Assembly (NCBI RefSeq): GCF_013364355.1
Contig: NZ_CP054931.1
Coordinates: 4,205,501 to 4,269,500 of the forward strand
Length of the DNA stretch: 64,000 nt
From: Stenotrophomonas sp. NA06056
GTDB lineage: Bacteria; Pseudomonadota; Gammaproteobacteria; Xanthomonadales; Xanthomonadaceae
Direction: 5' to 3'
Made by a program: the position numbers and the translations under genes. Under the pieces are notes generated by a model, which searched no databases, had not been told where the DNA came from, and saw only the letters and a list, made by a program, of their open reading frames with translations. This document shows positions 52,895 to 62,231 of this stretch, one piece after another (positions within the stretch are counted from its first letter, which is position 1; the number at the start of each line of letters is the position of its first letter).

Positions 52895-54004
52895 CTATCG
52901 CATCCCGCAGGTCGCACCGACACACTGCCCATTCTCCAAGAAACGCACCTGCGAGTGCCCCGGCTCCCCAGTAGGGGCCGGTACTCCCGGTGCCACGAAG
53001 AACGTCGCCGCGTGCGCACCATACAACCCCGCCGGGATGGCGAAGGCCTTCAGTACGGTGTAACTATGGAAGGGCATGCCCTGCTCCCGCTCGGCGTTGA
53101 CGCCTTCGATGCGCGGGATGTCCGCGGCACCGCCGTTACGTCGGCCACCGGCCTCCCAGGCCCGCAGGTCGGCCACGGTCGCTGGGCGCAGCACCCCGCT
53201 GCGCACCGCTGCATCAATACCAGCCTGCCCCGCCAGCGGTGCATCCTTCAGCTGGAAGTCCGCTACCGGCTTGGCCGTGATATCGGTCACCAGTTGCGCC
53301 CCAGGCGGCAACGTGCCGATGACCGCCCGGCCGTCGCGTGCCGCATAGGCCACGTCAACCGCGCGACCGAATACTTCGCGGGCCAACGGATTGAGCTTGC
53401 TCCACCCCTCTCCTCCCACGTAGGCAAAGCTGCAGGGGCCACGATCCTCGCGGGAGCTGATCAGCAGCGGCATGCCGGCAGGCAGGCCAGTCACCCGCTG
53501 CCGGTGGTAGCCGGTCACCAGCACCGCCGCAATCTGCGTACCACGCGTCCAACCAATACTCCACACGGTGGGTTCGTAAGCGCCCAACAAAAGCACCACC
53601 GGCGCGTTGGGTTCGTGCACGGCCACCTGGATGGTCGTGGCCTGGTGGCCACTCTGATCGATCTGGAAATCGGCTTCCTTACCGCCATAGGCTCCCGCCG
53701 CATAGACCTTCGCGTTGGCCGGGAGCACCAGGCCATCGATCCGGCAGGTGCTCGGCGGGGTATCCACCTTTGCCGGCGCCTCGAACGGGAAGGGCTGCGT
53801 GTCCGCCGCGGAGTGCACGATCACGGGGGGCACCTCGATGGGCCCCGCAGGCATCGCGTCTGCGGCGTCAGGCGCTTGCGCCCCCTTGCCCGTCGATGCC
53901 TGCACATTCGGTTCGGACAGCGAGGGTTCGGTGCAGCCCGCCAACAGCGCCAGCCCGGCGACCGCGACATACATTCTGGTGCCGGAAATGACGTTGCGTT
54001 TCAT
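52895..54004 (-). CDS. Putative lipoprotein, function unknown
   Basis: About 369 residues from MKRNVISGTRMYVAVAG (an ATG at 54019 adds five residues). The lipobox is LALLAGC. A Pro/Ala/Ser-rich linker leads to a domain with VDTPPSTCRIDGLVLPANAK, TIQVAVHEPNAPVVLLLGAY and WSIGWTRGTQIAAVLVTGYH. A C-terminal part has HSYTVLKAFAIPAGLYGAHA and ends in ENGQCVGATCGMR. No known family recognised. It lies between a DUF5694-like gene and a small DUF1871-like gene on the same strand. Confidence 0.7.
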   Translation of the reverse strand: MKRNVISGTRMYVAVAGLALLAGCTEPSLSEPNVQASTGKGAQAPDAADAMPAGPIEVPPVIVHSAADTQPFPFEAPAKVDTPPSTCRIDGLVLPANAKVYAAGAYGGKEADFQIDQSGHQATTIQVAVHEPNAPVVLLLGAYEPTVWSIGWTRGTQIAAVLVTGYHRQRVTGLPAGMPLLISSREDRGPCSFAYVGGEGWSKLNPLAREVFGRAVDVAYAARDGRAVIGTLPPGAQLVTDITAKPVADFQLKDAPLAGQAGIDAAVRSGVLRPATVADLRAWEAGGRRNGGAADIPRIEGVNAEREQGMPFHSYTVLKAFAIPAGLYGAHAATFFVAPGVPAPTGEPGHSQVRFLENGQCVGATCGMR

Positions 54005-54081
54005 GTTGTGATCCTTCATGGCGAGGAATCGGGCACTGATCGGGAACGGCTTGCCTCATGCAGTCGCCGGTCGTTGGCGGA

Positions 54082-55179
54082 CTACTCCAGCATCGCCTGC
54101 ACGTCGACGATACGCACGTCGTGCATCTGCTCGAGATACGCGGCCAGGTACGCCTTGTGCGATGCACCGACAAGCACCAGCGTGCGCATCCCCGGGGTCG
54201 GCCCCATCAGGTCGCGGATGTTGGCCGCCATGCGCAGGTTGCGCGTCTCCCACGAGGTGACGTAGCGCCGCCCGTAGCCCTGCGGAGACGGCTCCTCCAA
54301 TGCGGCGCCGTAGTCGCTTTCGAAGGCGACCGATGCCAGGTCCGCTGCGTTGTAGCGGCGATACAGCGCCAGTGCCTTCTGCGGCGTGTCGACCTGCGCT
54401 TCCAACGCACCGAACATCGTCCCCCGGCGCTTGCTCGCCGGGTTGTCCCAGGCCTTCCTGATCGCGGCTGCATAAGCTTTGGGATCGGGGCCAAACTGAT
54501 CGGAGCTGTGGTCATCCATCGGCCACAACCGCTCGTGGCCAAGACGGGCTGCGAGTGTTGCGGCAATGAGCGTGTTCTCATTGCGGCTGACACGCAGCGC
54601 TTCCAGGGCCGCAACCAACTCCTGGTCCAGGCCGTCTCCTGCCTGCCGATCCGCTTCAGGGAGACGCAACCATTGGACCAGCGCCGAATCGCGTTCGCCG
54701 GCAGCCAGGAACGTAGCGGCAAGCGTGCGCCGTTGCGCGGCCGTGGGATGTGCAGGCCACGTTGCCAGCATCGTCTCTGCCGACGCGTTCGCTGCCGGCA
54801 CATCAAGACCCGTTGCTTTCCCGGCCGCCGAAACATCGGGACAGTAGTCCTTCACCGTATAGCGGTAGCGGGAAGGGTATCGCCGCATCATGTCGCACTG
54901 CTGGCCCGATACCGACTCGATCGCGATGGCCTTCGGCTGCCACGCTGCGAGCCGGTCGATCAGGGTACCCAGTGACGCGGGCTCGAAGGTTTCCGGCAGC
55001 ACCGCCAAGTGCGCGGTACCGAGCACCATCACTTCGTTCGGCACTCCGTGCTGCGGCCCTTTGTGGGCGCGCGGGTCAAAGGTCTGTGCGTGCACTGTTC
55101 CTGCAAGCATCCATGCCGCCAGCAGCGGGCCGATCACTACGCGTCGTCCCCACATCCCCTGCATCATTCCGTGCTGCAT
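54082..55179 (-). CDS. DUF5694 (TraB/PrgY-like) exported protein
   Basis: About 365 residues; in-frame ATGs at 55179, 55167 and 55155 all precede the same signal peptide (VVIGPLLAAWMLAGTVHA), so the exact start is open. The fold marker is PNEVMVLGTAHLAVLPETF, then LIDRLAAWQPKAIAIESVSG and QQCDMM. Near the end come NIRDLMGPTPGMRTLVLVGA and SHKAYLAAYLEQ. The GTAH and GASH pair near the two ends is typical of the TraB/GumN/DUF5694 group, which are suspected metallohydrolases. No substrate is known. Confidence 0.7.
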   Translation of the reverse strand: MQHGMMQGMWGRRVVIGPLLAAWMLAGTVHAQTFDPRAHKGPQHGVPNEVMVLGTAHLAVLPETFEPASLGTLIDRLAAWQPKAIAIESVSGQQCDMMRRYPSRYRYTVKDYCPDVSAAGKATGLDVPAANASAETMLATWPAHPTAAQRRTLAATFLAAGERDSALVQWLRLPEADRQAGDGLDQELVAALEALRVSRNENTLIAATLAARLGHERLWPMDDHSSDQFGPDPKAYAAAIRKAWDNPASKRRGTMFGALEAQVDTPQKALALYRRYNAADLASVAFESDYGAALEEPSPQGYGRRYVTSWETRNLRMAANIRDLMGPTPGMRTLVLVGASHKAYLAAYLEQMHDVRIVDVQAMLE

Positions 55180-55335
55180 ATGGTTCGCCGTTGAAGCGCA
55201 TGTCCAGCGCATAGCGGCGCAGATTCCATCGCCGCCAGCGCTTTGTCAATCGTCATGGCGCTGCTCAAGCAGGAGGCCACCGCTGCTTGGATGTCTGCCA
55301 CAAGAGATAGACGGAACGTACCCATTGTGGCCCCC

Positions 55336-55992
55336 TCAAGCCTCGAACGGCCTGGCAGCACTGTGCTGGGCAGGGAGTCGCAGCGCTGCGCGCGTTCGCC
55401 CGATCGTGGCCGCGATCTCCTGTTCAAACCCGCCCCCCGACTCCAGGCAGCGCAGCAGCCCGGCAGCCCTCTGCTTCAGCTCAATGGCCCATGCCACGTC
55501 ATATGAATCGGCGATCACTTCTGCAAACAGCAACCGACTGCGTTCGACGTCTCCAGCCAACCCGGCCGACACCGCCGAATGGTATGTGTTCCATAGCGTC
55601 GGCGATGCATTGGCGGTCATCCATGCCAATGCATGAGCGACCGAGGGGAAGCGCTCGCGCAGCGCCAGCACTTCCTGTGCCGCACGTCTGGCCAACAGCA
55701 TGGCCGCGTCGGAGAACTGCTCCTCGCTGGTGAACTCGTGGAAGCCTTCCACCCGGTACCCGGCGTCGAACGAAAGAAAATCCTTCTCATGCCAGAGCCA
55801 GCACGCTCCCACATTCAGATAGCTTCCCTTCCCCCACGAAGATGGCTGGAACTCGACCACGCCGATCCACCACCCCTGGTCGTCAAGCCAGATTCTGGAG
55901 CGCCCCTTCTGCACACAGCCCAGAGGGCGCAGCACCGCCCTGGCTGCGCCAGTGATCATTCGAGAGTGCTGGGCAGTCGACATCGAAGGCAT
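55336..55992 (-). CDS. Hypothetical protein, possibly DUF4304-like
   Basis: 218 residues, no signal or membrane helix. The front third reads AVLRPLGCVQKGRSRIWLDD, GWWIGVVEFQPSSWGKGSYL then NVGACWLWHEKDFLSFD. This is the 'tryptophan, then strand, then NVG' pattern seen in DUF4304-type proteins. The rest is helical (DAAMLLARRAAQEVLALRER, AVSAGLAGDVERSRLLFAEV). Stand-alone on the minus strand. The family assignment is tentative. Confidence 0.55.
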   Translation of the reverse strand: MPSMSTAQHSRMITGAARAVLRPLGCVQKGRSRIWLDDQGWWIGVVEFQPSSWGKGSYLNVGACWLWHEKDFLSFDAGYRVEGFHEFTSEEQFSDAAMLLARRAAQEVLALRERFPSVAHALAWMTANASPTLWNTYHSAVSAGLAGDVERSRLLFAEVIADSYDVAWAIELKQRAAGLLRCLESGGGFEQEIAATIGRTRAALRLPAQHSAARPFEA

Positions 55993-56059
55993 CCTTGCGC
56001 TCGCGAACGTTCATGGAATCGTACTGGAAGGAGGGGCAGTGGGTAGCAGGTGCACCCGC

Positions 56060-56524
56060 TTACCTGGCCAATGCCTGCTGGAAGTCACGCTGTCCGCCTT
56101 CGCCCCACCATGGAACAGACACACTACCGCCGAGTGCGCGAAGGTCGCCAAGCAGCGACAGGAAAGCCCGTATCTCGGCGTCCTGCCAGGTGGCCCCCAT
56201 ACGATAATCAACGGTGAACCCGTCAGCAGTCACCAGGACGCCGAGGTCTGGTAGTCGGGTTCCTTGGCGGACAATTCCCTCAAGGAGAAGATGAAATGGC
56301 TCTGATTCACCCGAGCCGAGCCGTTCCGCATCCTCCAGTCCGGAAAACTGTCGCACCGATGGTTTGCCCGACGCCCACAGCTGCCCTCCCCCACGAGTAG
56401 CATCGCGCGCGCCGCAGGCGAACAGATGCGCGAAGGCAGCCACCATGTGTGCGGGCACGGCGAACGTGACTTCCACTTCGGGAAGTGAACCGTCATCTGT
56501 CTTGAAGTAGTGTCCCGGAATCAT
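56060..56524 (-). CDS. Hypothetical protein, function unknown
   Basis: About 154 residues from MIPGHYFKTDDGSLPEVEV; the open frame reaches much further upstream but those codons overlap the divergent H-NS gene and are not used. A region FAVPAHMVAAFAHLFACGAR is followed by DLGVLVTADGFTVDYRMGA and WQDAEIRAFLSLLGDLRALG. It ends in a Trp/Gly-rich tail. No family recognised. The 207-base gap to the H-NS gene serves as the divergent promoter region and holds no other gene. Confidence 0.55.
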   Translation of the reverse strand: MIPGHYFKTDDGSLPEVEVTFAVPAHMVAAFAHLFACGARDATRGGGQLWASGKPSVRQFSGLEDAERLGSGESEPFHLLLEGIVRQGTRLPDLGVLVTADGFTVDYRMGATWQDAEIRAFLSLLGDLRALGGSVSVPWWGEGGQRDFQQALAR

Positions 56525-56731
56525 GCTGGTTCGGCTGCGCATGTGATCAGGCCGGAACGGTAACCGAGTGACCCGCCACTGACTACGTTCGCTGGAGTTC
56601 CGCGTGCTGGAAACGGTTTCCGCTGCAAGGCGAGGATCCCGGCGTTCCCGGCCTGGGCGTGGTGACGGACACGGCGCAGCTGAAGCATCCGCCGCTTGAC
56701 AGGCAACCAGGATCTCCTGACTCTCCGCAGC

Positions 56732-57154
56732 ATGACTATCGACGTTGAACACCTGAGCCTGCGCGAACTGAACGCCCTTGTGGCTGCTGCCGAGCAGCGG
56801 AGGGCGCTGGTCGCCAGCCGCCGCCCCGTGGCCGTCGTCCGCCGCAAGCTGATCGCCTTTGCAGCGCAGTGCGGCTACACGATCGAGGAACTGATCGGCA
56901 CCGCGCCCAGCGAGGCCACGGCGCCGGCCAGAAAACCTGCCGCACGACGCAAGCCCGGCAAGGTGGCCGCCAAGTACCGCGATCCGGACAACAAGCGCAA
57001 CACGTGGTCGGGCCGCGGCCGCATGCCGCGCTGGCTTGCCGAACGCACCAAGCATGGCCGCAGCCCGGCCGATTTCCTGATTCCCGGGCTGGGCCGGTCC
57101 ACCGCTCCCAAGACCCGCACGATCGGGCAGAAGACGGTCTTCAAGCAGGGCTGA
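56732..57154 (+). CDS. H-NS family nucleoid protein (XrvA-like)
   Basis: 140 residues. The N-terminal helix pair (DVEHLSLRELNALVAAAEQR, RALVASRRPVAVVRRKLIAF) should dimerise. A basic linker rich in Ala, Pro, Lys and Arg follows. The DNA-binding motif YRDPDNKRNTWSGRGRMPRW is the H-NS signature; GRGRMP contacts the AT-rich minor groove. The tail continues LAERTKHGRSPADFLI. Xanthomonads carry several such proteins, including the virulence regulator XrvA. It may silence the AT-richer genes nearby, but that is inference. Confidence 0.92.
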   Translation: MTIDVEHLSLRELNALVAAAEQRRALVASRRPVAVVRRKLIAFAAQCGYTIEELIGTAPSEATAPARKPAARRKPGKVAAKYRDPDNKRNTWSGRGRMPRWLAERTKHGRSPADFLIPGLGRSTAPKTRTIGQKTVFKQG

Positions 57155-57314
57155 GCGCTTGTCTGAAGACGCGACGCCGCTCACGGCAGCGTCTCATCGC
57201 TGAACCATGCAGGCAACGCGCGCGTTTACGGGTCGGGCGGTGCATCCGCTGGCCCGCCTGCTGCGTACCTTCCATGCCCCCATGCCGGGGGCGGAAGTAC
57301 CCAGGAGACGCACC

Positions 57315-57878
57315 ATGCACGCTCTTCTTCAACGTGTCGCCCTCACCGCCAGCCTCGCGGTGCTCTGCGGCACCGCCTCGCTCAGCTTCGCCGCCGACAC
57401 CGTGATGGTCGGTGGCGCTGCGATGTACCCCAGCAAGACCATCGTCGAGAACGCACTCAACTCCAAGGATCACACCACGCTGGTGGCCGCCGTGAAGGCC
57501 GCCGGGCTGGTGGATACGCTCAATGGCAAAGGCCCGTTCACGGTCTTTGCGCCCACCAACGAAGCATTCGCCAAGCTGCCTGCAGGCACGGTGGATACGC
57601 TGGTCAAGCCTGAACACAAAGCCGATCTGACCAAGATCCTGACCTACCACGTGGTCGCCGGCACCCATACCTCGCAGCAGCTGATGGCCGACGCCAGGAA
57701 GCACGGCGGCATGGTGTCGCTGAAGACGGTGGAAGGCGAACCGCTGACCGTAAAGCTGCACGATGGCGCGCTGTGGGTGGTTGATGCCAAGGGCGGCAAG
57801 GCTGCCATCAGCATTGCCGATGTCAGGCAGTCCAATGGCGTGATCCACGTCGTGGACACGGTGCTGATGCCGAAATGA
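57315..57878 (+). CDS. Secreted fasciclin-domain protein
   Basis: 187 residues. AGGAGA precedes the ATG at 57315. The signal peptide runs MHALLQRVALTASLAVLCGT to SLSFAA. One FAS1 domain follows, with HTTLVAAVKAAGLVDTLNGK, GPFTVFAPTNEAFAKLPAGT, the H-box-like LTKILTYHVVAGTH and NGVIHVVDTVLMPK. Single-domain bacterial fasciclins are exported and thought to act in adhesion or envelope stress; no specific role is known here. An imperfect hairpin around 57890-57925 may end its transcript. Confidence 0.93.
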   Translation: MHALLQRVALTASLAVLCGTASLSFAADTVMVGGAAMYPSKTIVENALNSKDHTTLVAAVKAAGLVDTLNGKGPFTVFAPTNEAFAKLPAGTVDTLVKPEHKADLTKILTYHVVAGTHTSQQLMADARKHGGMVSLKTVEGEPLTVKLHDGALWVVDAKGGKAAISIADVRQSNGVIHVVDTVLMPK

Positions 57879-57999
57879 TCTGATGCGCCGGGCGGGCATT
57901 CACGCGAGTGCCCGATCCGGCGTGGGCTTGCACGGCCGCGCGTCTGCAATGATCGGCGCCTTCGGCGGCATCCGCAGCACTTGCGGGATGCAGCAGACG

Positions 58000-58347
58000 T
58001 CATGCTCCAAGACGATTGAGTACGTGCACCAACTCCAGCTGGTTGCAGCCTCCGGCGGGCAGCACGCCATCCACGTCCGGCACTCCTATCTCGAACCCAT
58101 ATTCCACGTCTTCGAAGTACAGCAGGCCCTGTGGAAAATGAGCCACGACCAGCACCGGCTCAATCAACCCCAAGCGATGCAACCGCACCGGATGGATCGG
58201 AACCCTCAACAACGCAAACGCTGCTTGTTGACGCGGCGAGCAATCCTGCAGTTGGCGCGCAATCAACGCTTCCAGTTCCCGCACGGTCATCGGTTCCCAG
58301 CTGTCCACGTGGACTCCTGCAGTTTCACTTCCCGCTGCCGGGATCAT
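58000..58347 (-). CDS. Small hypothetical protein coupled to the DUF3658 gene
   Basis: 115 residues if translation starts at the ATG that overlaps the stop of the upstream gene (TGATG). A later ATG at 58290 (MTVRELEALIARQL) is also possible. It contains RQQAAFALLRVPIHPVRLHR, VLVVAHFPQGLLYFEDVEYG and a C-terminal NQLELVHVLNRLG. It has no signal peptide and no recognised family. Coupling suggests a joint role with the DUF3658 protein. Confidence 0.6.
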   Translation of the reverse strand: MIPAAGSETAGVHVDSWEPMTVRELEALIARQLQDCSPRQQAAFALLRVPIHPVRLHRLGLIEPVLVVAHFPQGLLYFEDVEYGFEIGVPDVDGVLPAGGCNQLELVHVLNRLGA

Positions 58348-58913
58348 CAGCGTCCCCTTCGTACTTCGCTGAAGCGCATGCGCGACAGGTCGCCGACAGC
58401 CTCCAGCACGCCCCGCTCGACCAGCCTGCGCACACGCCCTGCGTAGAACACATCTGGAATTCCCGGTTGACCTTCGGGGTCCAGCGACATCGCCGTGGCC
58501 ACGACATAGGCGACTTTGCGGAACTGATCGTCACAGCGGGACAGCAGCTGCTGATCGATCCACGCAACGTCTTCGTCGGTCAACGCTGCGATGTGATGCC
58601 GCTGCTCGTCGGTCAGGTACATATCACTGTCCGGTGCGTCGTCAGCCTCGGGTAACCGGCCATTGACCGCCAGCAGGCGAACCAGCACGTAGAAGCCAAA
58701 GTCAGCCAACTCCGCCTCTGAAAGGCTTTCGAGGTCGGCAAGCAGGCTCGGTGGATAGTCTTTGAATGTAACGAACGTACGGTGCTGCCACATACCGGCA
58801 GTCTCCGATCTGCGCAGGTCATCCAACACCAGACGCACACCTCCATCAGGCAGATCAGCCAGGCTGCACAGCACCGCGTTGCGACAGGTTGCGGCGTTCT
58901 GATGCGGATTCAT
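58347..58913 (-). CDS. DUF3658 domain protein
   Basis: About 188 residues from MNPHQNAATCRNAVLC (an ATG at 58925 is also in frame). The C-terminal DUF3658-type region is clear: ALTDEDVAWIDQQLLSRCDD, QFRKVAYVVATAMSL, GIPDVFYAGRVRRLVERGVL and GDLSRMRFSEVR. The family is widespread and of unknown biochemical function. It is divergent from bioB; its start lies about 70 bases from the BirA-type operator. Confidence 0.82.
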   Translation of the reverse strand: MNPHQNAATCRNAVLCSLADLPDGGVRLVLDDLRRSETAGMWQHRTFVTFKDYPPSLLADLESLSEAELADFGFYVLVRLLAVNGRLPEADDAPDSDMYLTDEQRHHIAALTDEDVAWIDQQLLSRCDDQFRKVAYVVATAMSLDPEGQPGIPDVFYAGRVRRLVERGVLEAVGDLSRMRFSEVRRGR

Positions 58914-58981
58914 GCCGATTCTCACGTTCCATGTGTAGCGGCGAACTTAGCACCGCCGCATTTCGTTTGGGCGGCGGCACG

Positions 58982-59015
58982 CTGTAAACCATAGACATAT
59001 CTGCATGGTTGACAG
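58982..59015 (+). promoter_or_regulatory. BirA-type biotin operator upstream of bioB
   Basis: CTGTAAACC (58982-58990), a 16-base spacer, then GGTTGACAG (59007-59015). The arms are inverted copies with one mismatch, and both spacing and sequence match the E. coli bio operator (TTGTAAACC-N16-GGTTTACAA). It lies 55 bases before the bioB ATG. It predicts that a DNA-binding BirA represses the bio operon when biotin is plentiful. An in-frame ATG at 59005 lies inside the operator and is therefore unlikely to be the bioB start. Confidence 0.88.
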
Positions 59016-59070
59016 AAGTCCCAGCCCCACCCAGACTGCGCCCTCGCTCCAGCCCTTCCAAGGTCCCGCC

Positions 59071-60114
59071 ATGGCAACCGCCATCCGCCACGACTGGCAC
59101 CACGACGAACTGCAGGCGCTGTTCGACCTGCCCTTCCCGGAACTGCTGTTCCACGCCGCCGCGGTCCACCGCGAGCACTTCGACCCGGCCCAGGTGCAGG
59201 TCTCCACGCTGCTGTCGGTGAAGACCGGTGGCTGCCCGGAAGACTGCGCGTACTGCCCGCAGGCGCAGCGCTACAGCACCGGGGTCAACGCGCAGAAGCT
59301 GATGGAGACCGACGCGGTGCTGGCCAAAGCGCGCCAGGCCAAGGCCGCCGGTGCCTCGCGCTTCTGCATGGGTGCGGCCTGGCGTTCGCCGAAGGACCGC
59401 GACATCCCGAAGGTGGCCGCGATGATCGCCGGGGTGAAAGCGCTGGGCCTGGAAACCTGCGCCACGCTGGGCATGCTCAGTGGCGAGCAGGCGCGCGCAT
59501 TGAAGGACGCCGGTCTGGACTACTACAACCACAACCTCGATACCGCGCCGGACTACTACGATTCGATCATCCACACCCGGCAGTACCAGGACCGCCTGGA
59601 CACGCTGGAGCACGTGCGCGATGCCGGCCTGAAGACCTGCTGCGGTGGCATCGTCGGCATGGGCGAAACGCGCGCGCAGCGCGTCGGCCTGCTGCTGGCG
59701 CTGGCCACGTTGCCGGCGCATCCCGATTCGGTGCCGATCAACAAGCTGGTGCAGGTGGCCGGCACGCCGTTGCATGGCAGTGCCGAGCTGGACCCGTTCG
59801 AGTTCGTGCGCATGATCGCCGTGGCGCGCATCGCCATGCCGCGTTCGATGGTGCGGCTGTCGGCCGGTCGCGAAGCGATGAGTGACGAACTGCAGGCGTT
59901 GTGCTTCCTGGCCGGCGCCAACTCCATCTTCTATGGCGACAAGCTGCTGACCACCGGCAACCCGGAGAGCGAGCGCGACATGGCCCTGTTCGCACGCTTG
60001 GGCCTGCAGCCGATGGCGGTGCAGGTGGACGCCGACGGCCACGACCATGGCGGCACCGTGCATGCCGATATCAGCGCCGATGCGCCCGGCTGCGGCTGCG
60101 CCCACGCGGCCTGA
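59071..60114 (+). CDS. bioB: Biotin synthase
   Basis: 347 residues. Radical-SAM enzyme that inserts sulfur into dethiobiotin, the last step of biotin synthesis. The 4Fe-4S-binding cysteines are in [20 protein letters not shown]. Cysteines of the second cluster are in [28 protein letters not shown] and [33 protein letters not shown] holds the conserved arginine near that cluster. The ATG at 59071 follows AAGG and gives a normal length. It is the first gene of the operon under the BirA-type operator. Confidence 0.97.
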   Translation: MATAIRHDWHHDELQALFDLPFPELLFHAAAVHREHFDPAQVQVSTLLSVKTGGCPEDCAYCPQAQRYSTGVNAQKLMETDAVLAKARQAKAAGASRFCMGAAWRSPKDRDIPKVAAMIAGVKALGLETCATLGMLSGEQARALKDAGLDYYNHNLDTAPDYYDSIIHTRQYQDRLDTLEHVRDAGLKTCCGGIVGMGETRAQRVGLLLALATLPAHPDSVPINKLVQVAGTPLHGSAELDPFEFVRMIAVARIAMPRSMVRLSAGREAMSDELQALCFLAGANSIFYGDKLLTTGNPESERDMALFARLGLQPMAVQVDADGHDHGGTVHADISADAPGCGCAHAA

Positions 60115-60181
60115 GCCGGCGGCCAAGCAGGCGTCGCGGCAACGCGCTACCCTAGCCGCCCCGTCGCCGCATCCAGCCGCC

Positions 60182-61405
60182 ATGGCACGCCCCGACCTGA
60201 CCGCCCGCCTCCAAGCCCAGCGCGCGTTGCGCGATGCACAAGGCCGTCGCCGCCCGCGGCGCACGGTCACCCGTCGCGATGGTGTGCGCCTGGAAGTCGA
60301 TGGGCGCTGGCTGACGGGCTTCTGCAGCAACGACTACCTGGGCCTGGCCCAGCAGTTCAGCGTGGTCAACGCACTGCAGGATGCCGCCGCGCGCGAAGGC
60401 GCCGGTGCCGGTGCTTCGCACCTGGTCTGTGGCCACCACGCGCTGCATGACGCCTTGGAACGCGAAGTGGCCGAGTGGCTCGGTTACCCGCGTGCGCTGC
60501 TGTTCGGCAGTGGCTTCGCCGCCAACCTGGCCGTGCAGCAGGCGCTGCTGAGCGAAGAGAACGATGTCTGCGTGCAGGACAAGCTCAACCACGCCAGTCT
60601 GCTCGATGCCACGCGCCTGGCCGGCGCGCGCCTGCGCCGCTACCCGCACCTGGATGCGGAAGGTGCGATGCGCCAGCTCAAGCATGCGCCCGATGGCGCA
60701 GCAATGCTGGCCACCGACAGTGTCTTCAGCATGGATGGCGATATCGCGCCGCTGCGTGCGCTGTCGCTGGTCGCGCGCCTGCAGCAGGCGTTGTTCTACG
60801 TGGACGATGCGCATGGCGTCGGCGTGCTCGGCGATGGCCGTGGCGCGGTCGCCACTGCCGGCCTCGGCGTGAACGATGTGCCACTGCAGCTGGTCACCCT
60901 GGGCAAGGCGCTCGGCGGTTCCGGCGCGCTGGTGCTCGGCCGCGAGGACCTGATCGAGCACCTGGCCGAAACCGCACGCCCCTACATCTACACCACCGCC
61001 ATGGCGCCAGCGTTGGCGGCGTCCGCGCTGGAAGCGGTGCGCCTGGCCCGCCGCGATCATTGGCGCCGCGCAAAGCTTGCCGATCTGATTGCCTTGTTCC
61101 GCGGCGAAGCGCGACGCCACGGGCTGGATCTGATGGCATCGGAAACGCCGATCCAGCCTCTGCTGTGTGGCGACGACCACACTGCAGTGGCGATGTCGCA
61201 GGCGCTGGAACAGGCCGGCTGGCTGGTCGGCGCGATCCGCCCACCGACCGTGCCGGAGGGCAAAGCGCGCCTGCGCGTCACCTTGTCCGCGCTGCACACC
61301 ACCGAACAGGTGCGCGGCCTGGTCGAAGCCATCGCCGTTGCACGCGACCGCGTGGCCTTTGCCGCGCGCGAAGTGCTGCCACCGTCGTTGCCGGCGCTGG
61401 CCTGA
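60182..61405 (+). CDS. bioF: 8-amino-7-oxononanoate synthase
   Basis: 407 residues. PLP enzyme that joins L-alanine and pimeloyl-ACP. Motifs are [68 protein letters not shown] and the PLP lysine in [17 protein letters not shown]. The ATG at 60182 is chosen by family length; 67 bases separate it from bioB. It is followed after 17 bases by bioH. Confidence 0.96.
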   Translation: MARPDLTARLQAQRALRDAQGRRRPRRTVTRRDGVRLEVDGRWLTGFCSNDYLGLAQQFSVVNALQDAAAREGAGAGASHLVCGHHALHDALEREVAEWLGYPRALLFGSGFAANLAVQQALLSEENDVCVQDKLNHASLLDATRLAGARLRRYPHLDAEGAMRQLKHAPDGAAMLATDSVFSMDGDIAPLRALSLVARLQQALFYVDDAHGVGVLGDGRGAVATAGLGVNDVPLQLVTLGKALGGSGALVLGREDLIEHLAETARPYIYTTAMAPALAASALEAVRLARRDHWRRAKLADLIALFRGEARRHGLDLMASETPIQPLLCGDDHTAVAMSQALEQAGWLVGAIRPPTVPEGKARLRVTLSALHTTEQVRGLVEAIAVARDRVAFAAREVLPPSLPALA

Positions 61406-61422
61406 GTGATCGTGTAGTTCCC

Positions 61423-62202
61423 ATGCATATTGAAGTGACCGGCCATGGGCCGGACCTGGTACTGATCCACGGCTGGGCCCTGCAGGGCGGCGTGTTTGCG
61501 CCGCTGGTGCAGCGGTTGGCCGATCAGTTCACGCTGCATCTGGTCGACCTGCCCGGCCATGGCCACAGCCGCGACGACAGCACGCCACTGCGTCTGCCGT
61601 TCGTGGTCAACGCCATTGCCACGGCCACGCCGCCAGCGGTGTGGTGCGGTTGGTCACTGGGCGGCCTGTTCGCGCTGCACGCGGCGGCCACGCTGCCGAA
61701 GGTGCGTGGTCTGGCGATGATCGCCGCCACGCCGCGCTTCGTGCGTGGTGATGACTGGCCGCACGCTGTGGAGCCGTCGGTGTTCGAGCAGTTCGGTCGT
61801 GACCTGGCGCGGGACTTCAGCGGCACCCTGGAACGTTTCCTGGCACTGGACGTGATGGGTTCGGCGCATGCCCGCGAGGAACTGCGCACCCTGCGCCAAC
61901 GCCTGGTCGAGCGCGGCGCGCCTGCCGAACGTGCACTGCGCGAGGGCCTGCAACTGCTGGAGAACACCGACCTGCGTGGCGCCCTGCCCACACTGGGCAA
62001 GCCCAGCCTGTGGATTGCCGGCCAGCGCGACCGTCTGGTCTCGCCGGCCGCGATGCAGGCCGCTGCGGCGCTGGCGCCGGGCGGGCAGTCGCTGACCGTC
62101 GCCCATGGCGGCCACGCGCCCTTCCTCGGCCATGCCGATGACGTTGCAGCCGCCCTGCAACACTTCGTTGCCGGCCTGTCACCGGCCGATGGCGGACAAT
62201 GA
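61423..62202 (+). CDS. bioH: Pimeloyl-ACP methyl ester carboxylesterase
   Basis: 259 residues, alpha/beta hydrolase. It begins MHIEVTGHGPDLVLIHGWAL. The nucleophile serine is in WCGWSLGGLFALHAA, the acid in IAGQRDRLVSP and the histidine in VAHGGHAPFLGHADD. It removes the methyl ester from pimeloyl-ACP methyl ester made via BioC, closing the BioC-BioH route. Both genes of that route are in this operon. The short gap to bioF (17 bases) supports co-transcription. Confidence 0.95.
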   Translation: MHIEVTGHGPDLVLIHGWALQGGVFAPLVQRLADQFTLHLVDLPGHGHSRDDSTPLRLPFVVNAIATATPPAVWCGWSLGGLFALHAAATLPKVRGLAMIAATPRFVRGDDWPHAVEPSVFEQFGRDLARDFSGTLERFLALDVMGSAHAREELRTLRQRLVERGAPAERALREGLQLLENTDLRGALPTLGKPSLWIAGQRDRLVSPAAMQAAAALAPGGQSLTVAHGGHAPFLGHADDVAAALQHFVAGLSPADGGQ

Positions 62203-62231
62203 CCGCCTTCCAAACCGCGCAGGACTGACGC

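Noticed and set aside
56525..57184. Upstream extension of the 56060 frame across the H-NS gene
   Set aside because: The extension is antisense to an H-NS gene with a clear DNA-binding motif; the real protein most likely starts near 56524.
59005..59070. A bioB start at 59005
   Set aside because: That ATG lies within the BirA-type operator and would add 22 residues not typical of BioB; 59071 gives the normal length and has AAGG upstream.
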